Assembly (NCBI GenBank): GCA_011009095.1
Contig: VTPC01000903.1
Coordinates: 1-64,000 of the forward strand
Reading direction: 5' to 3'
Origin: Ignelater luminosus
Taxonomy: Eukaryota; Arthropoda; Insecta; Coleoptera; Elateridae
Length of the DNA: 64,000 bases
Shown here: piece by piece, positions 47,477 through 58,860 of the stretch
Layout: every line of letters begins with the position of its first letter
Position numbering within the stretch: position 1 is the first letter of the stretch
Program-made: the position numbers and the translations under genes
The notes under the pieces: model-generated
Database searches by the model: none
The model's input: only the letters and a program-made list of their open reading frames with translations
Told to the model about the DNA's origin: nothing

Positions 47477-50027
47477 CAGTCAAACTTCTATATATTGAAC
47501 TTCTCTAAGTCGAATTTTTCTATATCTCGAATTTTCAATGAATTGTTTGCGTTAAAATGACGTTTTACCTTAAAGACTGCTTCCATATCTCGAATTTCTC
47601 TATGTCGAATTTTTCTGTAACTCGAAGTAAAATTCTCAAGATTTAACATCGATGAATTTCTGTATCTCAAACTTTTTTTCTGTTTATAATATGTACTTAA
47701 CATGCAAACAAAAGAATTTCAAGAAACTTAAATTATTTTGTACAATGCAAAAAAAAAATACGGTATACCTCCATTTAACTCATCAGTTTGCTAAATTTTA
47801 TATGCATCCTTAAAGCTGACTAAAATTATCTAACTAAACAAAGCTGACAACATGCTTTTCTGTTCGGTGTGCACACCCATTTCTTTTGCCCCTTACAAAC
47901 ATGTGGAACCAATTCATACAAAGGGCGGCATGCATACTATGTATCTTAATATTGCTACCGGAAGTCTTTTAAATTGCTATGAGAGTGTCCATGCACCCGA
48001 CGTCATGCTGACACCAATAGTACCTTTTAAAGAGGTTTCAAACGGGACGACACACTGAGACCCCTATTGTTGTCAAATGCGCTGCATTTTGCACCCACAC
48101 CATATGAATTGTTTTTACAACGGATTACATAAACGCACACACGCACAAATCCTAACAGTTTGTGACAAGAATTTGTTGAGCCCTGATGCTATTTAATCTT
48201 TAACGAGATATATACTGCAGTATTCTTCATTTAGATTATTGCTGCAGCAGTTGTAAATATGAGTGGTGCAAAAAGGAAGCTGAACACGCCGTCTTTATCA
48301 GACAAGGTACGTTTAATAAGTGAAGTTGATAAAGGTGTAAGAAAGAAGAAGGAAATTGCCGCAGAATTTGGGATTCTTCAAAATACACTTTCGACAATTC
48401 TGAAAAATCGTGAAGAAATTCTAAGAAAAGCTGAAGATGGTGTACCCAATAATCGTAAACGCTTTAAAGCGTGTACTTAAACGACGTTGATGAAGCTGTT
48501 CTCGATTGGATTAAAATGGTTCGCGATTGAAATGTTTCGATTTCCGGCCCTTTATTTCTCCGAACGCTTGGGACACACTGATTTCGTCGCTAGTTCAGGC
48601 TGGCTTGATAAATTTAAGAAAAGACATAACATCGTTCACAAGGTTATGTGTGGTGAAAGTGCAGACATTAATGAATCTGATTGTGAAGAGTGGCGTAATC
48701 ATTTTTTACCGGCACTTTTAGCGTCGTATCACGAAAAAGACATTTTTAACGCGGACGAAACGGGATTATTTTTCAAGTGCTTACCAGACAAAACGTTGAC
48801 TTTTAAGAGCGAAAAGTGTTTCGGTGGAAAGCACAACAAACAAAGAGTTACCGTCATGGTGGGCGCCAACATGTGTGGTACTGAAAAGCTGAAATTGTTG
48901 GTCATTGGCAAGTCAAAAAATCCACGTTGTTTTGGTGGTAAAAAATTTGTGCCAGTTACGTACAGAAACAACAAGAAAGCTTGGATGACAAGCGAACTGT
49001 ATGAAGAATGGCTTTCTAATTTAGATAAGAAATTTTCCGCCGAAAAGCGTAAAATTCTATTGTTTGTGGATAACTGTCTCTCGCATCCAAAGATTGTTAA
49101 GACCTTGAACTCAATTCGTGTTGTTTTTCTCTCACCAAATATGACAGCAAAGCTACAACCCATGGATCAGGGTATTATCAATAATTTAAAACAAAACTAC
49201 AGAAAAAGAATTTTAAGAAAAACTAGCTGTCTTAGAAGAAGACAACAATCAAACAACAGAGATTACTCTATGGGATGCCATTATAAATTTGTCAAAAGCG
49301 TGGGACACTGATGTACAGCAAGCAACTATAAAAAATTGCTTTACAAAGGCTGGCTTTAAAAAACAAGGTGAAATCAGTTGGAGCGAAGAGGATGATACTC
49401 CCTTATCGGAACTGAAGTCGGCGTTTGAGACTTATTCAAACAAAGTCAAAAATAATGGAGTGTCTCTTGAAGAATATTTATCTGTGGACGATGACGTGAT
49501 TGTAGCAGACTATCCGACAGATGAGGAAATTTTGGACACAATTAAAAATAAAACTAACGAAGATTTGCCATCTGACGATGATGCAACGATGCCGACGCCG
49601 CCAGCGGAGGTTCTAGTTCCACCATCAAACAAAGAAATGCGCTATTTTTTAAGTAAGTGTAATGACTATTTGTGTTCCAAAGAAAATGTTACTGAGGAAG
49701 TGTATCGAGCGTTAACAACTCTAGAGAACTTTGTTGACGATCATTTTTTTAATCAAAAACAATCAAAGATTACGGATTTTTTTAACAAATAGCTTTGTTC
49801 TAATTCTGCATTTGTCTCTATTGTATGTATGTATGTATGTAGTATATAAATGATGTATGTATATGAAATTAATTAATTTCTATATTTGCTTTGGATATTA
49901 CTGTGTCAATAAATGTATGGAAAAATTTTACTTTATTTTTTGTTCGCGTTTCTATAACTCGAATTTTATATATATTTCGAATTTTTTTCATTGTACAATT
50001 GAGATTCGACTTATGGAAGTTCAACTG
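47477..50027 (+). mobile_element. Tigger/pogo-type element, decayed
   Basis: Left tip CAGTCAAACTTCTATATATT (after TA at 47475) and right tip, inverted, CAGTTGAACTTCCATAAGTC (ending 50027) are the imperfect terminal repeats typical of Tigger elements. Further subterminal copies of a TCGAATTTTTCTATATCTCG motif lie at both ends. The right TA is not preserved next to the tip. It encloses a CENP-B/jerky-like transposase pseudogene. Confidence 0.8.
48259..49792 (+). pseudogene. Tigger/pogo-type (CENP-B/jerky-like) transposase, frameshifted
   Basis: Three pieces in different frames. The first (48259-48480) is a CENP-B N-terminal helix-turn-helix: KRKLNTPSLSDKVRLISEVD, then KKKEIAAEFGI. The second (from about 48560 to 49210) covers the second DNA-binding domain (SSGWLDKFKKRHNI) and the DDE catalytic core: FNADETGLFFKCLP (Asp 1), ILLFVDNCLSHP (Asp 2) and KLQPMDQGIINNLK (Asp 3, about 31 residues after Asp 2). 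The third (49289-49792) continues with NLSKAWDTDVQQATIKNCFT and an acidic tail ending KQSKITDFFNK. Frame is lost near 48480-48540 and near 49230. The intact motifs and full domain order show a once-complete transposase of about 500 residues. Confidence 0.85.
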
Positions 50028-50094
50028 TGCTACATTAACCTAATAAAATTAATAAATGTCAACAACTAAACAAAAGCAGCAATATACATATACA

Positions 50095-50605
50095 CAGGGC
50101 TGGGCAGTATCAAAATACATGTATTTAAAATACAGTATTTCAAATACTTTTGTATTTTGTATTACAGATTAGTTTTCTAATATATTACAATTAACAAGAT
50201 ATTTTTGTATTTTAAAATACAGAAAATATATTTTGTAACCAATAGCATCAGCGTTAGATATTATTTGCCAAAGGAAAAAAGTTGTTACTATGGAGAGCTT
50301 TTACTAACATTGTTTTCTCTTGAACAAAGGTTGCAACACCTGTAAGAGAAACCTCTATGGCATGCAACTTCGTTCCTAAAGAATTTACAAAATTGTTTAC
50401 ATAAACATTTTCAGAATTTCTTTGATCTGTCCTCAGAAAGTAATGAAATCGTTTTAGCTACTTGTTTTCACCCAATGTTTAAGATGTATTGTATTTTTAA
50501 GAGAAATCGTGAAGTAATTTGTATTTTGTATTTCAAATACTTTTTTACAAGTATTATGTATTTTGTATTTGAAATACAAGATGAAGTGTATTTTGCTCAG
50601 CCCTG
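50095..50605. mobile_element. hAT MITE, 511 bp
   Basis: Tips CAGGGCTGGGCAGTATCAAA and, inverted, CAGGGCTGAGCAAAATACAC. Both are followed inward by many repeats of GTATTTTGTATT. Flanks CATATACA and CATGTACA form an 8 bp target-site duplication with one mismatch. No coding capacity. Confidence 0.82.
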
Positions 50606-50611
50606 CATGTA

Positions 50612-51280
50612 CAGTGTGTACTATATAAAGTAAGGAATAATATTCATGTTTTTTATTATGGTTGTTTGGAAGAAAAGCTCGACACGTCAATTTTATTTTT
50701 TCTTCTGGATTTTATAGATGTTAGTTTTAATTTTTTAGTTTACTACTCTGGGACATATGACGTCATCAACCTTTTTTTAATGGACCCCCTTATTTTGTAG
50801 CAAGAAATAAAAAGTAGAGTTTCTCTGAGTTCAGCAATACCCCACATGTGGTATTTAAAATCGGTAGTTTTAGAGATATGGAGGATTTGACAAAAATAAT
50901 TAAACTTGAAATTTTAATGTCTGGTATTAACAGGATGGTGCACCACCACATTATTCACTTCATGTTAGAGAATATCTAGATGAAGTCTTTCCTAATAGAT
51001 GGATAGGAAGATGTGGTTCAATAAAATGGCCAGCTAGATCTTCTAATCTCACTCCACTTAATTGTTTTCTTTGAGGGTATTTAAAATCAAAATCTCAAGG
51101 TTTTGAGTGATACACATGTGATTTTAAATACCCCTAAAGAAAAAAAGTACTAAACTAAAAAATTAAAACTAACATCTATAAAATCCGGAGGCAAAAAAAT
51201 AAAATTGATATGTCCAAGCTTTTCTTCCAAACAGCGATAATAAAAAAATGATTATTATTCCTTACTTTATATACACACTG
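50612..51280 (+). mobile_element. Non-autonomous Tc1-like element carrying a transposase scrap
   Basis: Tips CAGTGTGTACTATATAAAGT and, inverted, CAGTGTGTATATAAAGTAAG. The inverted arms run about 130 bp with gaps, and TA lies outside both ends (50610, 51281). Between the arms, about 50945-51100 encodes the C-terminal catalytic part of a transposase. The hAT MITE at 50095-50605 is inserted right at its left tip. Confidence 0.8.
50930..51100 (+). pseudogene. Fragment of Tc1/DUF4817-type transposase catalytic core
   Basis: The plus strand reads QDGAPPHYSLHVREYLDEVF, then NRWIGRCGSIKWPARSSNLT and PLNCFLWGYLKSK. These match the second-Asp to third-Asp segment of transposases that carry an N-terminal DUF4817 domain; the last Asp is replaced by Asn in this copy (…SSNLTPLN). 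Only this 55-residue stretch is kept inside a short element, so it is a captured or residual fragment. Confidence 0.65.
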
Positions 51281-51282
51281 TA

Positions 51283-52648
51283 TATCAATTATCAGAATGC
51301 AGAGTCCTGAACCTTAAAATATTTTTTAGTTAAATATCTTGACTTTTCTTTAAATATTCCGCATTTACAATAAAATATTATTTATAATTTACTTCTAATA
51401 TAATAATTTTTTTTGTGCAGCTTTTTAGAATCGCCCTGTAAAAAATCGGATGCATGCGAAAAACGGCGTTTTTATATAAAAAAAATTATTACGGTTTTAT
51501 TTAATTCGTTCCATAATTTAGCCGCTCACTGTATACATATCCATTTGATCTCCACTATCAAATAAAGAAATAAAAAAACATGAAAGTACCTTGTTTGAAT
51601 CGCTTATTAATTATTTTTATGTTGCTGACAATCACTTAAACTCTTTCAAAAGTGGTCAGATTATAATCAACAAATGTTCTAAAAAGAACAAATTTTTTTT
51701 ATAAAAATAAGTCTGAACAAGTTGGTTACCAGTTGCAAATGTTTTTAAGTTCAACCTCTTTGGTTCAACTTGATCACGCTTATTATTTCCTTTGTGCAAT
51801 TATTGTGACCACAATTTAATTTAACAAATTGAGTCCGTTAGTTTTTTAATTAGTGTGCTCAGAATAGGTTAAACTTTCCATTTTGGCAAGTTTCTGGAAA
51901 TGGAAACTTTCTGGGATGAAATAAATAAGCTCTTAGAAATATTCTCTTTGAATATTGCTGGAAATATTCCCAAAACTTTCTCCAGATAAATTTTTTGACG
52001 TGTAAAACTATTGTATGATGGTAACTTACATAAAAGAAAATTGTTATCACTTATTAGTGTTCATAGTTCTTTTTTTTTATTGCATTGTATGTAATATTAC
52101 AAGTCATGACAAATGATTCAGATGGTTGGAAAAAGAAAAATCTCTAGTAGGCCATGGTATTTTTAATAACATGTCTTAGAGTACATATTTAGAATTAAAT
52201 ATAGGTAATATGATAATCTTAACTGCTTGTCACTATGAAAAAACTGACACTTGATTATTAAATATTATCAGAAAATCAAATGACATTCCCTTGGTAGCAT
52301 AAAACATATATTAGCTAATGCGATGTTAATCTTAAAATCCAGTAATCTGATTGACGAATCTTAAATTGACAATAAATTCTACTATTTTTGATTTGTTAAT
52401 GACGTTCTTAACTTGACAACACAATTAAGAACGCTTTATGCAATTGGAGCATTGACAATTAAAATGTCTTTTAATATTTTTGCTGTGTGGATTATTAGAC
52501 ATGACTTAGCACTTAAAAAATAAATCATGATGTATGTGAGTTTTTTTTAACATACTATACATATATCAATATAATGATTGATAAAGCATTATTCTTTTAT
52601 TTAATAACTTGATGAGAATGATACCTGTAGTATGCTTCAGCTTAGAAT
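51283..52648. other. Intergenic sequence
   Basis: AT-rich, no recognised gene; the minus-strand open frame near 51.86-52.05 kb has no domain or context. Confidence 0.4.
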
Positions 52649-53040
52649 CCTATGGGTAAGTACATCAAAAATGAGAGCAAGTACCAAGTACAAAGTACAA
52701 TCATTAAAAAGTACAATTACCAAGTAGAGTAACGTAAAAAGTATTTATGTACTATATAGCCAAGTATCTAAGCAAAGTACTTACAAGTACAATTCAAGTA
52801 CATATTTCATTATGTTGAACCTTAGAGTAAATAGGGGTTTTAGAGAACCAGCTATACACAACTCTGTATCTAGTACTGACTTCCCTGATACGTAGATGTC
52901 TCTACTCGTTTCAGGGTTATCTTATACGCACACCCACAAGCCTAGAAACACACTCTCGGGTCGCATTCAAGACGCAAACCACATCTGTAAACAGTCAACG
53001 CCAGACAAGATACCACAAATGTACAAGAAAGATAGATATA

Positions 53041-54323
53041 CGAGGGTGGTCTGAAAAGTTTCCGACCTAACAAAGATACAAGACATTTTTTCTGAAAATT
53101 TTTTTTTATTTTTCAACATAGTCTCCTTGTAACTCTACACACTTCTCCCAGCGATGCTCCCATCTCTGTAACCCGTCCAAATAGTACTCGGCATTTTTCT
53201 CTGCAAAATAATTGTTCACGAAAGTGATTGCCTTTTCGTTTGACGAAAATCTTTGTCCTCCGAGCGCAATTTTTAGATGAGGGAACAAAAAGAAGTCGCT
53301 TGGGGCTAGATCTGGTGAGTAAGGCGGATGGTCAAGCAGTTCAAACCGTAATTCGTGGATTTTCGCCATGGCAACCGCTGAGGTGTGAGACGGTGCGTTG
53401 TCTTGGTGAAACAGGATTTTCTTTTTATGCAAATGTGGCCGTTTTTTCGCAAGTTCTGCCTTCAGCTTGTCAAGTAATGATGCATAGTATGCTCCTGTAA
53501 TGGTTTTTCCTTTTTGAAGATAATCGATTAAAATAACTCCATGACTATCCCAAAAAACAGTCGCCATCACTTTCCCAGCCGAAAAAACAGTTTTTGCTTT
53601 TTTTGGAGCCGGTTCCCCCTTTGCAGTCCACTGTTTGGACTGTATTTTTGTTTCGGGCGTATAATGGTGTATCCAAGTTTCATCTACAGTAATTAATCGG
53701 CGCCAAAACTCGGATTTATTTCGCCTAAACTGCGCCAAAAGAGCGTTGGAAATAATAATTCGAACACGTTTTTGGTCTAACGCGGCACCCAACGCGCGGA
53801 CAGCTTTCTCATGCCTAAATGTTGATTTAATATGTGACAAACACGTTCTTTTGACATGTTCATAACCTCTGCTATCTCTCTCACTTTAATTCGGCGGTCG
53901 TCTAGCACCATTTGGTGAACTTTGGCGATGTTTTCGTCGGTAGTTGCAGTTTTTGGACGTCCCGAACGTTCATCGTCTCCCAAGCTCTTACGGCCACGTT
54001 TAAATTCAGCAGCCCAAAATTTCACTGTGGTAAATGATGGTGCAGAGTCCCCATACACAGAATCCAACTCATCTTTTATTTGCGAAGGCGTATTGCCTTT
54101 CAAAAACAAATATTTAATGACAGCTCGATACTCGATTTTGTCTATTTTCACAAAAAAACTCACATCAACTCACTCAAACGACTGTTACATAAAAACTGCG
54201 CGTCCAAAATGGCTGAAACTTTGGTGAGTAACTGTCAACAGATGAACAACGAAATTCAGTAGCTTTTATTTACGAGTGCTGCCATCTTCACGTTGAGGTC
54301 GGAAACTTTTCAGACCACCCTCG
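53041..54323 (-). mobile_element. Mariner element, 1,283 bp, nearly intact
   Basis: Perfect 28 bp terminal inverted repeats, starting CGAGGGTGGTCTGAAAAGTT at 53041 and mirrored to 54323, with TA on both sides (53039 and 54324). The length is that of a full mariner. Perfect ends and a single transposase lesion mean it inserted recently compared with the other elements here. Confidence 0.95.
53106..54163 (-). pseudogene. Mariner transposase (DD34D) with one frameshift
   Basis: The minus-strand product starts at 54163 with a paired helix-turn-helix DNA-binding region (YRAVIKYLFLKGNTPSQIKD, then GRPKTATTDENIAKVHQMV). The catalytic domain follows: ITVDETWIHHYTP (Asp 1), LFHQDNAPSHTS (Asp 2) and YSPDLAPSDFFLFP (Asp 3). 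Exactly 34 residues lie between Asp 2 and Asp 3, the mariner hallmark. The mariner linker motif is present as WVPR. Just after it, near 53780, the frame is lost by a small deletion and resumes as DQKRVRI, so the 345-residue enzyme is made in two pieces at most. The C terminus (DYVEK) is complete. Unless frameshifting rescues it, the copy is inactive but could be moved by a sister copy. Confidence 0.93.
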
Positions 54324-54980
54324 TATGATTTAACTAATATAGCTTCTAATATACTCCAATATTTTGAGAGATTTTTCTGTTTACAAATATCATTTTTGAA
54401 TTAGCGGAAGAGGTTTAAGAATAAGTAAACATTTATATTATAATCTTGATAACGTAATATAAATTAATGATAATGACAAATCTTCAAAATCGTTTTGTCA
54501 TAGCGAAAAATGAAGTACCTGGAAATTGATCATTTTTCTTTAATTCGCTAACTACCATTGTTTGTAATTATAGCGTACATGAAAATACAAAATACTTTAA
54601 AATTAAAATTCCTAAATGTAGCAAACACAGAAATATACTTACAACTAACCTATTATAACTTAGTATACTCTTTGCTATAACTAAAATAAACTAGATACTG
54701 AATTACTTATTCGCGAAAAAGCGATTTCTAAGAATATGATATAAAAATACCTATTGAATGTAAGACCAAGTAATTTTCATGTTTATTTTAAAAGAATACT
54801 TTTAAACTGTATACTCCTAAAAGAAATAAGTTTTTGGCAGACAAGTTCCTTTTGTCATGTTTTACTGTTACCCCTTTAGAATGACGGAATGCTTTTAGCC
54901 TTTTGTTGCATGGTGGAATCCAGATGTGATTTGTTGCAGGGTTAAGGAAAAATCTAGAGAAACCGAGCAGAGATAATAAA

Positions 54981-55073
54981 CAGGGCCGGCTGAAGAGCCG
55001 GGTTTAATTAATGTCTGAAAAAGCAGTGTGTTCTTTGTTGTCCTGGGCCCCGCAAAACTTCTAACCGGCCCTG
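54981..55073. mobile_element. Tiny hAT MITE, 93 bp
   Basis: CAGGGCCGGC at one end and CCGGCCCTG at the other, with a perfect 8 bp direct duplication ATAATAAA on both sides (54973-54980 and 55074-55081). GC-richer than its host. It lies inside the P-type element. Confidence 0.88.
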
Positions 55074-55189
55074 ATAATAAACAATTTACTGTATTTCTGT
55101 GGGTAACTTTAGTCATTACAACAGGTGTTGTTAGTTTTTGTTGCACTTCTAATTCGATAGTTTGAACTCAAATTAGTTTGTTATAACGC

Positions 55190-56725
55190 TTGTGGTACTG
55201 TTATACTTCTGGTACTTTAACATTTATGCTTCGAGGGCTCTATGATAATTGGAAACTGCCTTTGTCATACTATATACCTTCAGGCCCTATGTTAGGCACA
55301 CGTTTGCATAAATTATTATTGAATCATTTGAAACAATTTGCTCGTTGTGGCCTAAATGTAAAAGCAATTATGTCCGACCAGGGCTCGAACAAATAGTCTT
55401 TTAGGTATAACCTGCGAAAAACCCTATTTTTATTATAATAAGAAAAAAGTTCGTGTGCTATATGATGTTCCTCATTTAATTAAAAGTGTTCGTAATACAT
55501 TACTTAAACAAAGTATATTTTTCGAAGGAAAGGCCGCCCGCTGGGCTGACAGTAAAATTGTATAATATTGTAATGTTCTTTTTATATAAAACGTTTATTT
55601 ATATTTAATAATATTTATTTTTTACTTAATTTATTACAATTTATTTTCAGTATTTATTTACACTAAATTATTATACAGAAGAATTTATTTATCACTAATT
55701 AACATTTATTTCGTTCGTAACTACTAACTGATTGACTGTAGAACTGCCTTCTGCTCGATCAACGCAGCCTTATATTCGTTTCCGCGTGGTTCTTGATGAG
55801 CCCAGAAAGTTCGCTTTCCTTCTGGAACATTCGACGGTGGAAGACTATGGATAGTTCGAGATTTCTCCGGCACATTCGACCAGCTTGTTCGAGACTGTTC
55901 GGGACTTTTTCTAGAATATTCGAGAGGTGGCGCGTTACAATATTTCCAAGTTTAATACATTATCAAATTTAATATCGAAAATAACCGACAAACACATTAA
56001 TCCTAATCACTTCCAAAAAATAAATGTGTCGTTGGCTACATAAATTTTTAGTAAAAGAGTTTGCCACAAACCAAACTGGTGAATTAAATTCGTCTACAGC
56101 AAAAGACACTGCAGACTTTTTACTACAAATAAACAATCTCTTCGATCTTTTAAATTCAAAATCTAAATTTGATAAAAACCCTAACAAATGTGCTTTATCA
56201 AGCTCAGTTCCAAGAACGGAATTAAAACTAAAAAGTTACTTACCATTTGTAAGATCTTGGTATGTTCTCCAAAATAAACTATTACCGACATATTATCATT
56301 ATGGGCCGATATACAAATCCACAATCCACAGTATTTTCTTTTAACCATCCGTTTGAATCAGGATCCCATAGGGAATTTGTTTTCAAAAATCCGCCATCGC
56401 CGAAGATTTGATCCAAATTCATCAGTGCAACATTTTAGATTGGCATTTGAACATCTTGTCATCATCATTGCAGAAATCTGTTTCAAAATCTAACTGCGCA
56501 AATAATGACGATAATTTTATTTTTGAAAATGAGGACTTTTCAAATCAAACTGGCAATGGTAAATATGATGAATTAAGTGATAGTTCGGATGTCGGCAATG
56601 TTTCGTCAGTTTCTTCAACCGGTATCGATATTCCCAGTCAAATAGACGTAGACGTTAATACTGAAGATTTTACTTTAGAATAGTGTGGAATTAAATATTT
56701 TACTGGTTGTGCTTCAAGGCGCACT
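55190..56725 (+). pseudogene. P-element-type transposase, decayed and split by an LTR-like insertion
   Basis: Pieces in order: LRGLYDNWKLPLSYYIPSGP and VKAIMSDQGSN (about 55215-55393), typical of the RNase-H-like core of P/THAP9 transposases. Then PYFYYNKKKVRVLYDVPHLI and KSVRNTLLKQ (55410-55510). After the insertion at 55569-55939 come SKITDKHINPNHFQKM (about 55978), TADFLLQINNLFDLLNSKSK (56105) and RLNQDPIGNLFSKIRHRRRF (about 56345), the conserved NQDP…N.F..IR motif of the C-terminal part. An acidic tail follows to about 56680. Frame changes and stops occur between all of these. The N-terminal THAP part is not found in the element. The identity is firm, activity is excluded. Confidence 0.82.
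55569..55939. mobile_element. Probable solo LTR, 371 bp
   Basis: The unit starts TGTAATG and ends CGTTACA (TG...CA with inverted tips), and ATAT lies on both sides as a 4 bp duplication. A TATATAAAA box sits 15 bp in, and the 3' half is GC-richer with repeated TTCGA motifs. These fit a solo LTR of a Gypsy-like retroelement; a MITE is the alternative. No protein-coding part is present. Confidence 0.6.
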
Positions 56726-56935
56726 TTGTACAAGTTTAACATAAATGTCACGCGTGCCGGTTCTACGGTTTCGATTAGTCCAGTCAATGAGCTGGGAGAA
56801 TAAAAAAAAAAACACTCAGCACGAATTTGAAAACTCTTTTTTGCAATGAGTTCTATATGATCCCAAGGTCATTCATAACTATTCAGACCTTCCTTCTGCC
56901 CCAAATCGCAAAATCAACCCTTTTAACCACCCCCT

Positions 56936-57340
56936 TTCTGGAGATTTTTTTATTTGTGAAAATGTGTGAATTTTAGTTCAAAAATGGCTTCTAGAAGGTT
57001 TTTTGGATCGCTGATCAGAATCCGGCATTAGTTTTTCGGAAAAGTAAACCCGGCCATGGAAAAACGAAAAACTTGGCCTAATTTCTGGAAAAATTTTTCT
57101 TGTTCGTGAAAATTTTGAATTTTAACTCGAAAATGGGTCCTAGGGGATTTTTTTGGTCGCTGATCACGAATCCAATATTAGTTTTTCCGGAGAAACCACC
57201 CTGGCCGTAGAAAATCGGAAAAGTTTGCCCAATTTCGAAAAAAAAATTTGGAATTTCAGCTCGAAAATGGGTTCTAGATAGTTTTTTGGGTCGCTGATCA
57301 CGAATCCGGCATTAGTTTTCCGGGAAAGTGAAAGTTCCTC
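56936..57340. repeat. Tandem repeat, about 2.7 copies of a 133-150 bp unit
   Basis: The landmark GAATTTTAGTTCAAAAATGG at 56968 returns in diverged form at 57118 and 57251. Each copy also contains TCGCTGATCACGAATCC and GGCATTAGTTTTCCGG-like stretches. The array lies in the 3' part of the P-type element, downstream of the transposase. Confidence 0.8.
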
Positions 57341-58193
57341 GCCTTGAAGTAAGCAACGGCTTGCATTTGAAAAAAAAAACTAGAAATTACATGCTGTATT
57401 TTGCTAAAACACTGCTAACAATGCGAAGACAATTTGTCTGCGTGTTGATGTAAAAGTTTTCAATAAGTTGGCTAATAAAATAAGGTTATAAAAAACAAAG
57501 AACGCGCTTTATTGATCAAGATCTTTTATATCATATCTTAATAATTTACTCTTACGAAAAATATAGACTGCTATAACAATAAATCATAAAATTGTTTTAT
57601 TGAATAATTTTAAAGCTGAAATACGATAACATCGCAATTTCGGAAGGATTGTCAGGTCTTCCTAAAAGAGGATATTCTAGTTAGTGGGAATACTACCAGT
57701 TTTAAAATAAAATACTTTAAAAGCGATAAAATACAAAGACCGACAACAAGTACCTAGATCTTTCTTAAGATCATAAATCATAATACAGGTTCTTCTGCTT
57801 TCTACCTGCACAGTTTTAGTTTGGGCGTAATCCGTTTTGTGTACTTATGTTAGTTCTAACAACTACCGTTGAACCAATCACGGCGCTACCCATCACGCAC
57901 ATGTAAAAGTGTGTAAAAACACCCCCTCATATCCGCACTTGCCCCTGACCATCAACTTAAAGTCTAGTCGCCAAAGTCTATTAGGTCGCACCTCGAAAAC
58001 CCTATTTACTCTAAGGTTGAACGTAAGGGGTCTATGTTTTAGGAACCTTGATGAAATCAACAGAATTATGTTCTCAAGGAGAAAAAATAAAAGTTAACAA
58101 AGAAAACTATTATACTAAAGTACAACTTACTTTCTAGTTTACAAAAAACTTATGTAAATTCAAATGAAAAGCAAATAAAATAACAGTATAAAT

Positions 58194-58860
58194 CTATTGC
58201 AGATGAGCTTTGTTGCATTTTAGTACAACAAATCTTTCAAAGTTGACATCTGTTATTGATTTTCTTCTCGGTGCATTTACTATTGAAGCAAATGAAAATA
58301 ATCTTTCCACCGGCACGGAAGATGGCAAAATTGTATTGTATATGAAAATCATCCAAATACTGCAGAATTTCTAGTTCAATTTTATTTCGTCTTGATACAG
58401 GAATAACATTATTAGGAAACATCCTCGTTGAAATAAAAAAAAATCATCATCAATGAATACAGCACATTGCTGTGATGAAGCAGTGGTATCAGTTTCTTGT
58501 ATGAAAAATTCTTCACAAACATTAATTAGTTTATGTTTTATGAGTTCTTTAGAAACGTTTGCTTTGTTTGACAAAGAATCATGCCATCTCATCTTAAATT
58601 GAGGATGTGAAACTGCTGCAATAATGGAATCCCAATCTGTTCAAGATAATATACAGGAGAACCTGTTATGAATTCCTTGTAATGTGGCAGATAAAAGTAC
58701 ATCTCTTCCGAATTTGAATGTTTTCATCTTCAATTTTTCCAGTTTGTTATTCAATGAAACAATACTGGGAAGAAGAAACCCAAAAAATATGTTTTTTCTC
58801 TTCTTCTATACCTCTATTGAAGGCTTCTAAAATGTATAATTCTACAATGAAAAAGCTTTG
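58194..58860 (-). pseudogene. hAT transposase C-terminal relic (dimerisation domain)
   Basis: The minus strand reads FGFLLPSIVSLNNKLEKLKM near 58760, WHDSLSNKANVSKELIKHKL near 58560, then LELEILQYLDD-like sequence. It closes with the hAT dimerisation signature LPSSVPVERLFSFASIVNAP followed by RRKSITDVNFERFVVLK and a stop at 58194. Frameshifts lie near 58440 (an A-tract) and 58340. Only the last third of a hAT transposase is left. It belongs to the outer hAT element, whose two halves lie on either side of the P element. Confidence 0.75.

Larger units (their letters stand above)
52821..58015 (+). mobile_element. P-type DNA transposon, 5.2 kb, enlarged by later insertions
   Basis: Tips CTTAGAGTAAATAGGGG (52821) and its inverse ACCCTATTTACTCTAAG (to 58015), inverted repeats of about 22-25 bp with one indel. 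GTTGAAC stands directly outside both ends (52814-52820 and 58016-58022), a 7 bp perfect duplication or 8 bp with one mismatch. P-family elements make 8 bp duplications. It contains a P-type transposase pseudogene and three secondary insertions. Confidence 0.82.

Noticed and set aside
47852-48058. 68-codon frame upstream of the Tigger transposase
   Set aside because: No similarity to the transposase N terminus, which starts at 48259; probably 5' noncoding part of the element.
53228-54262. Plus-strand frames within the mariner
   Set aside because: Antisense shadows of the transposase.
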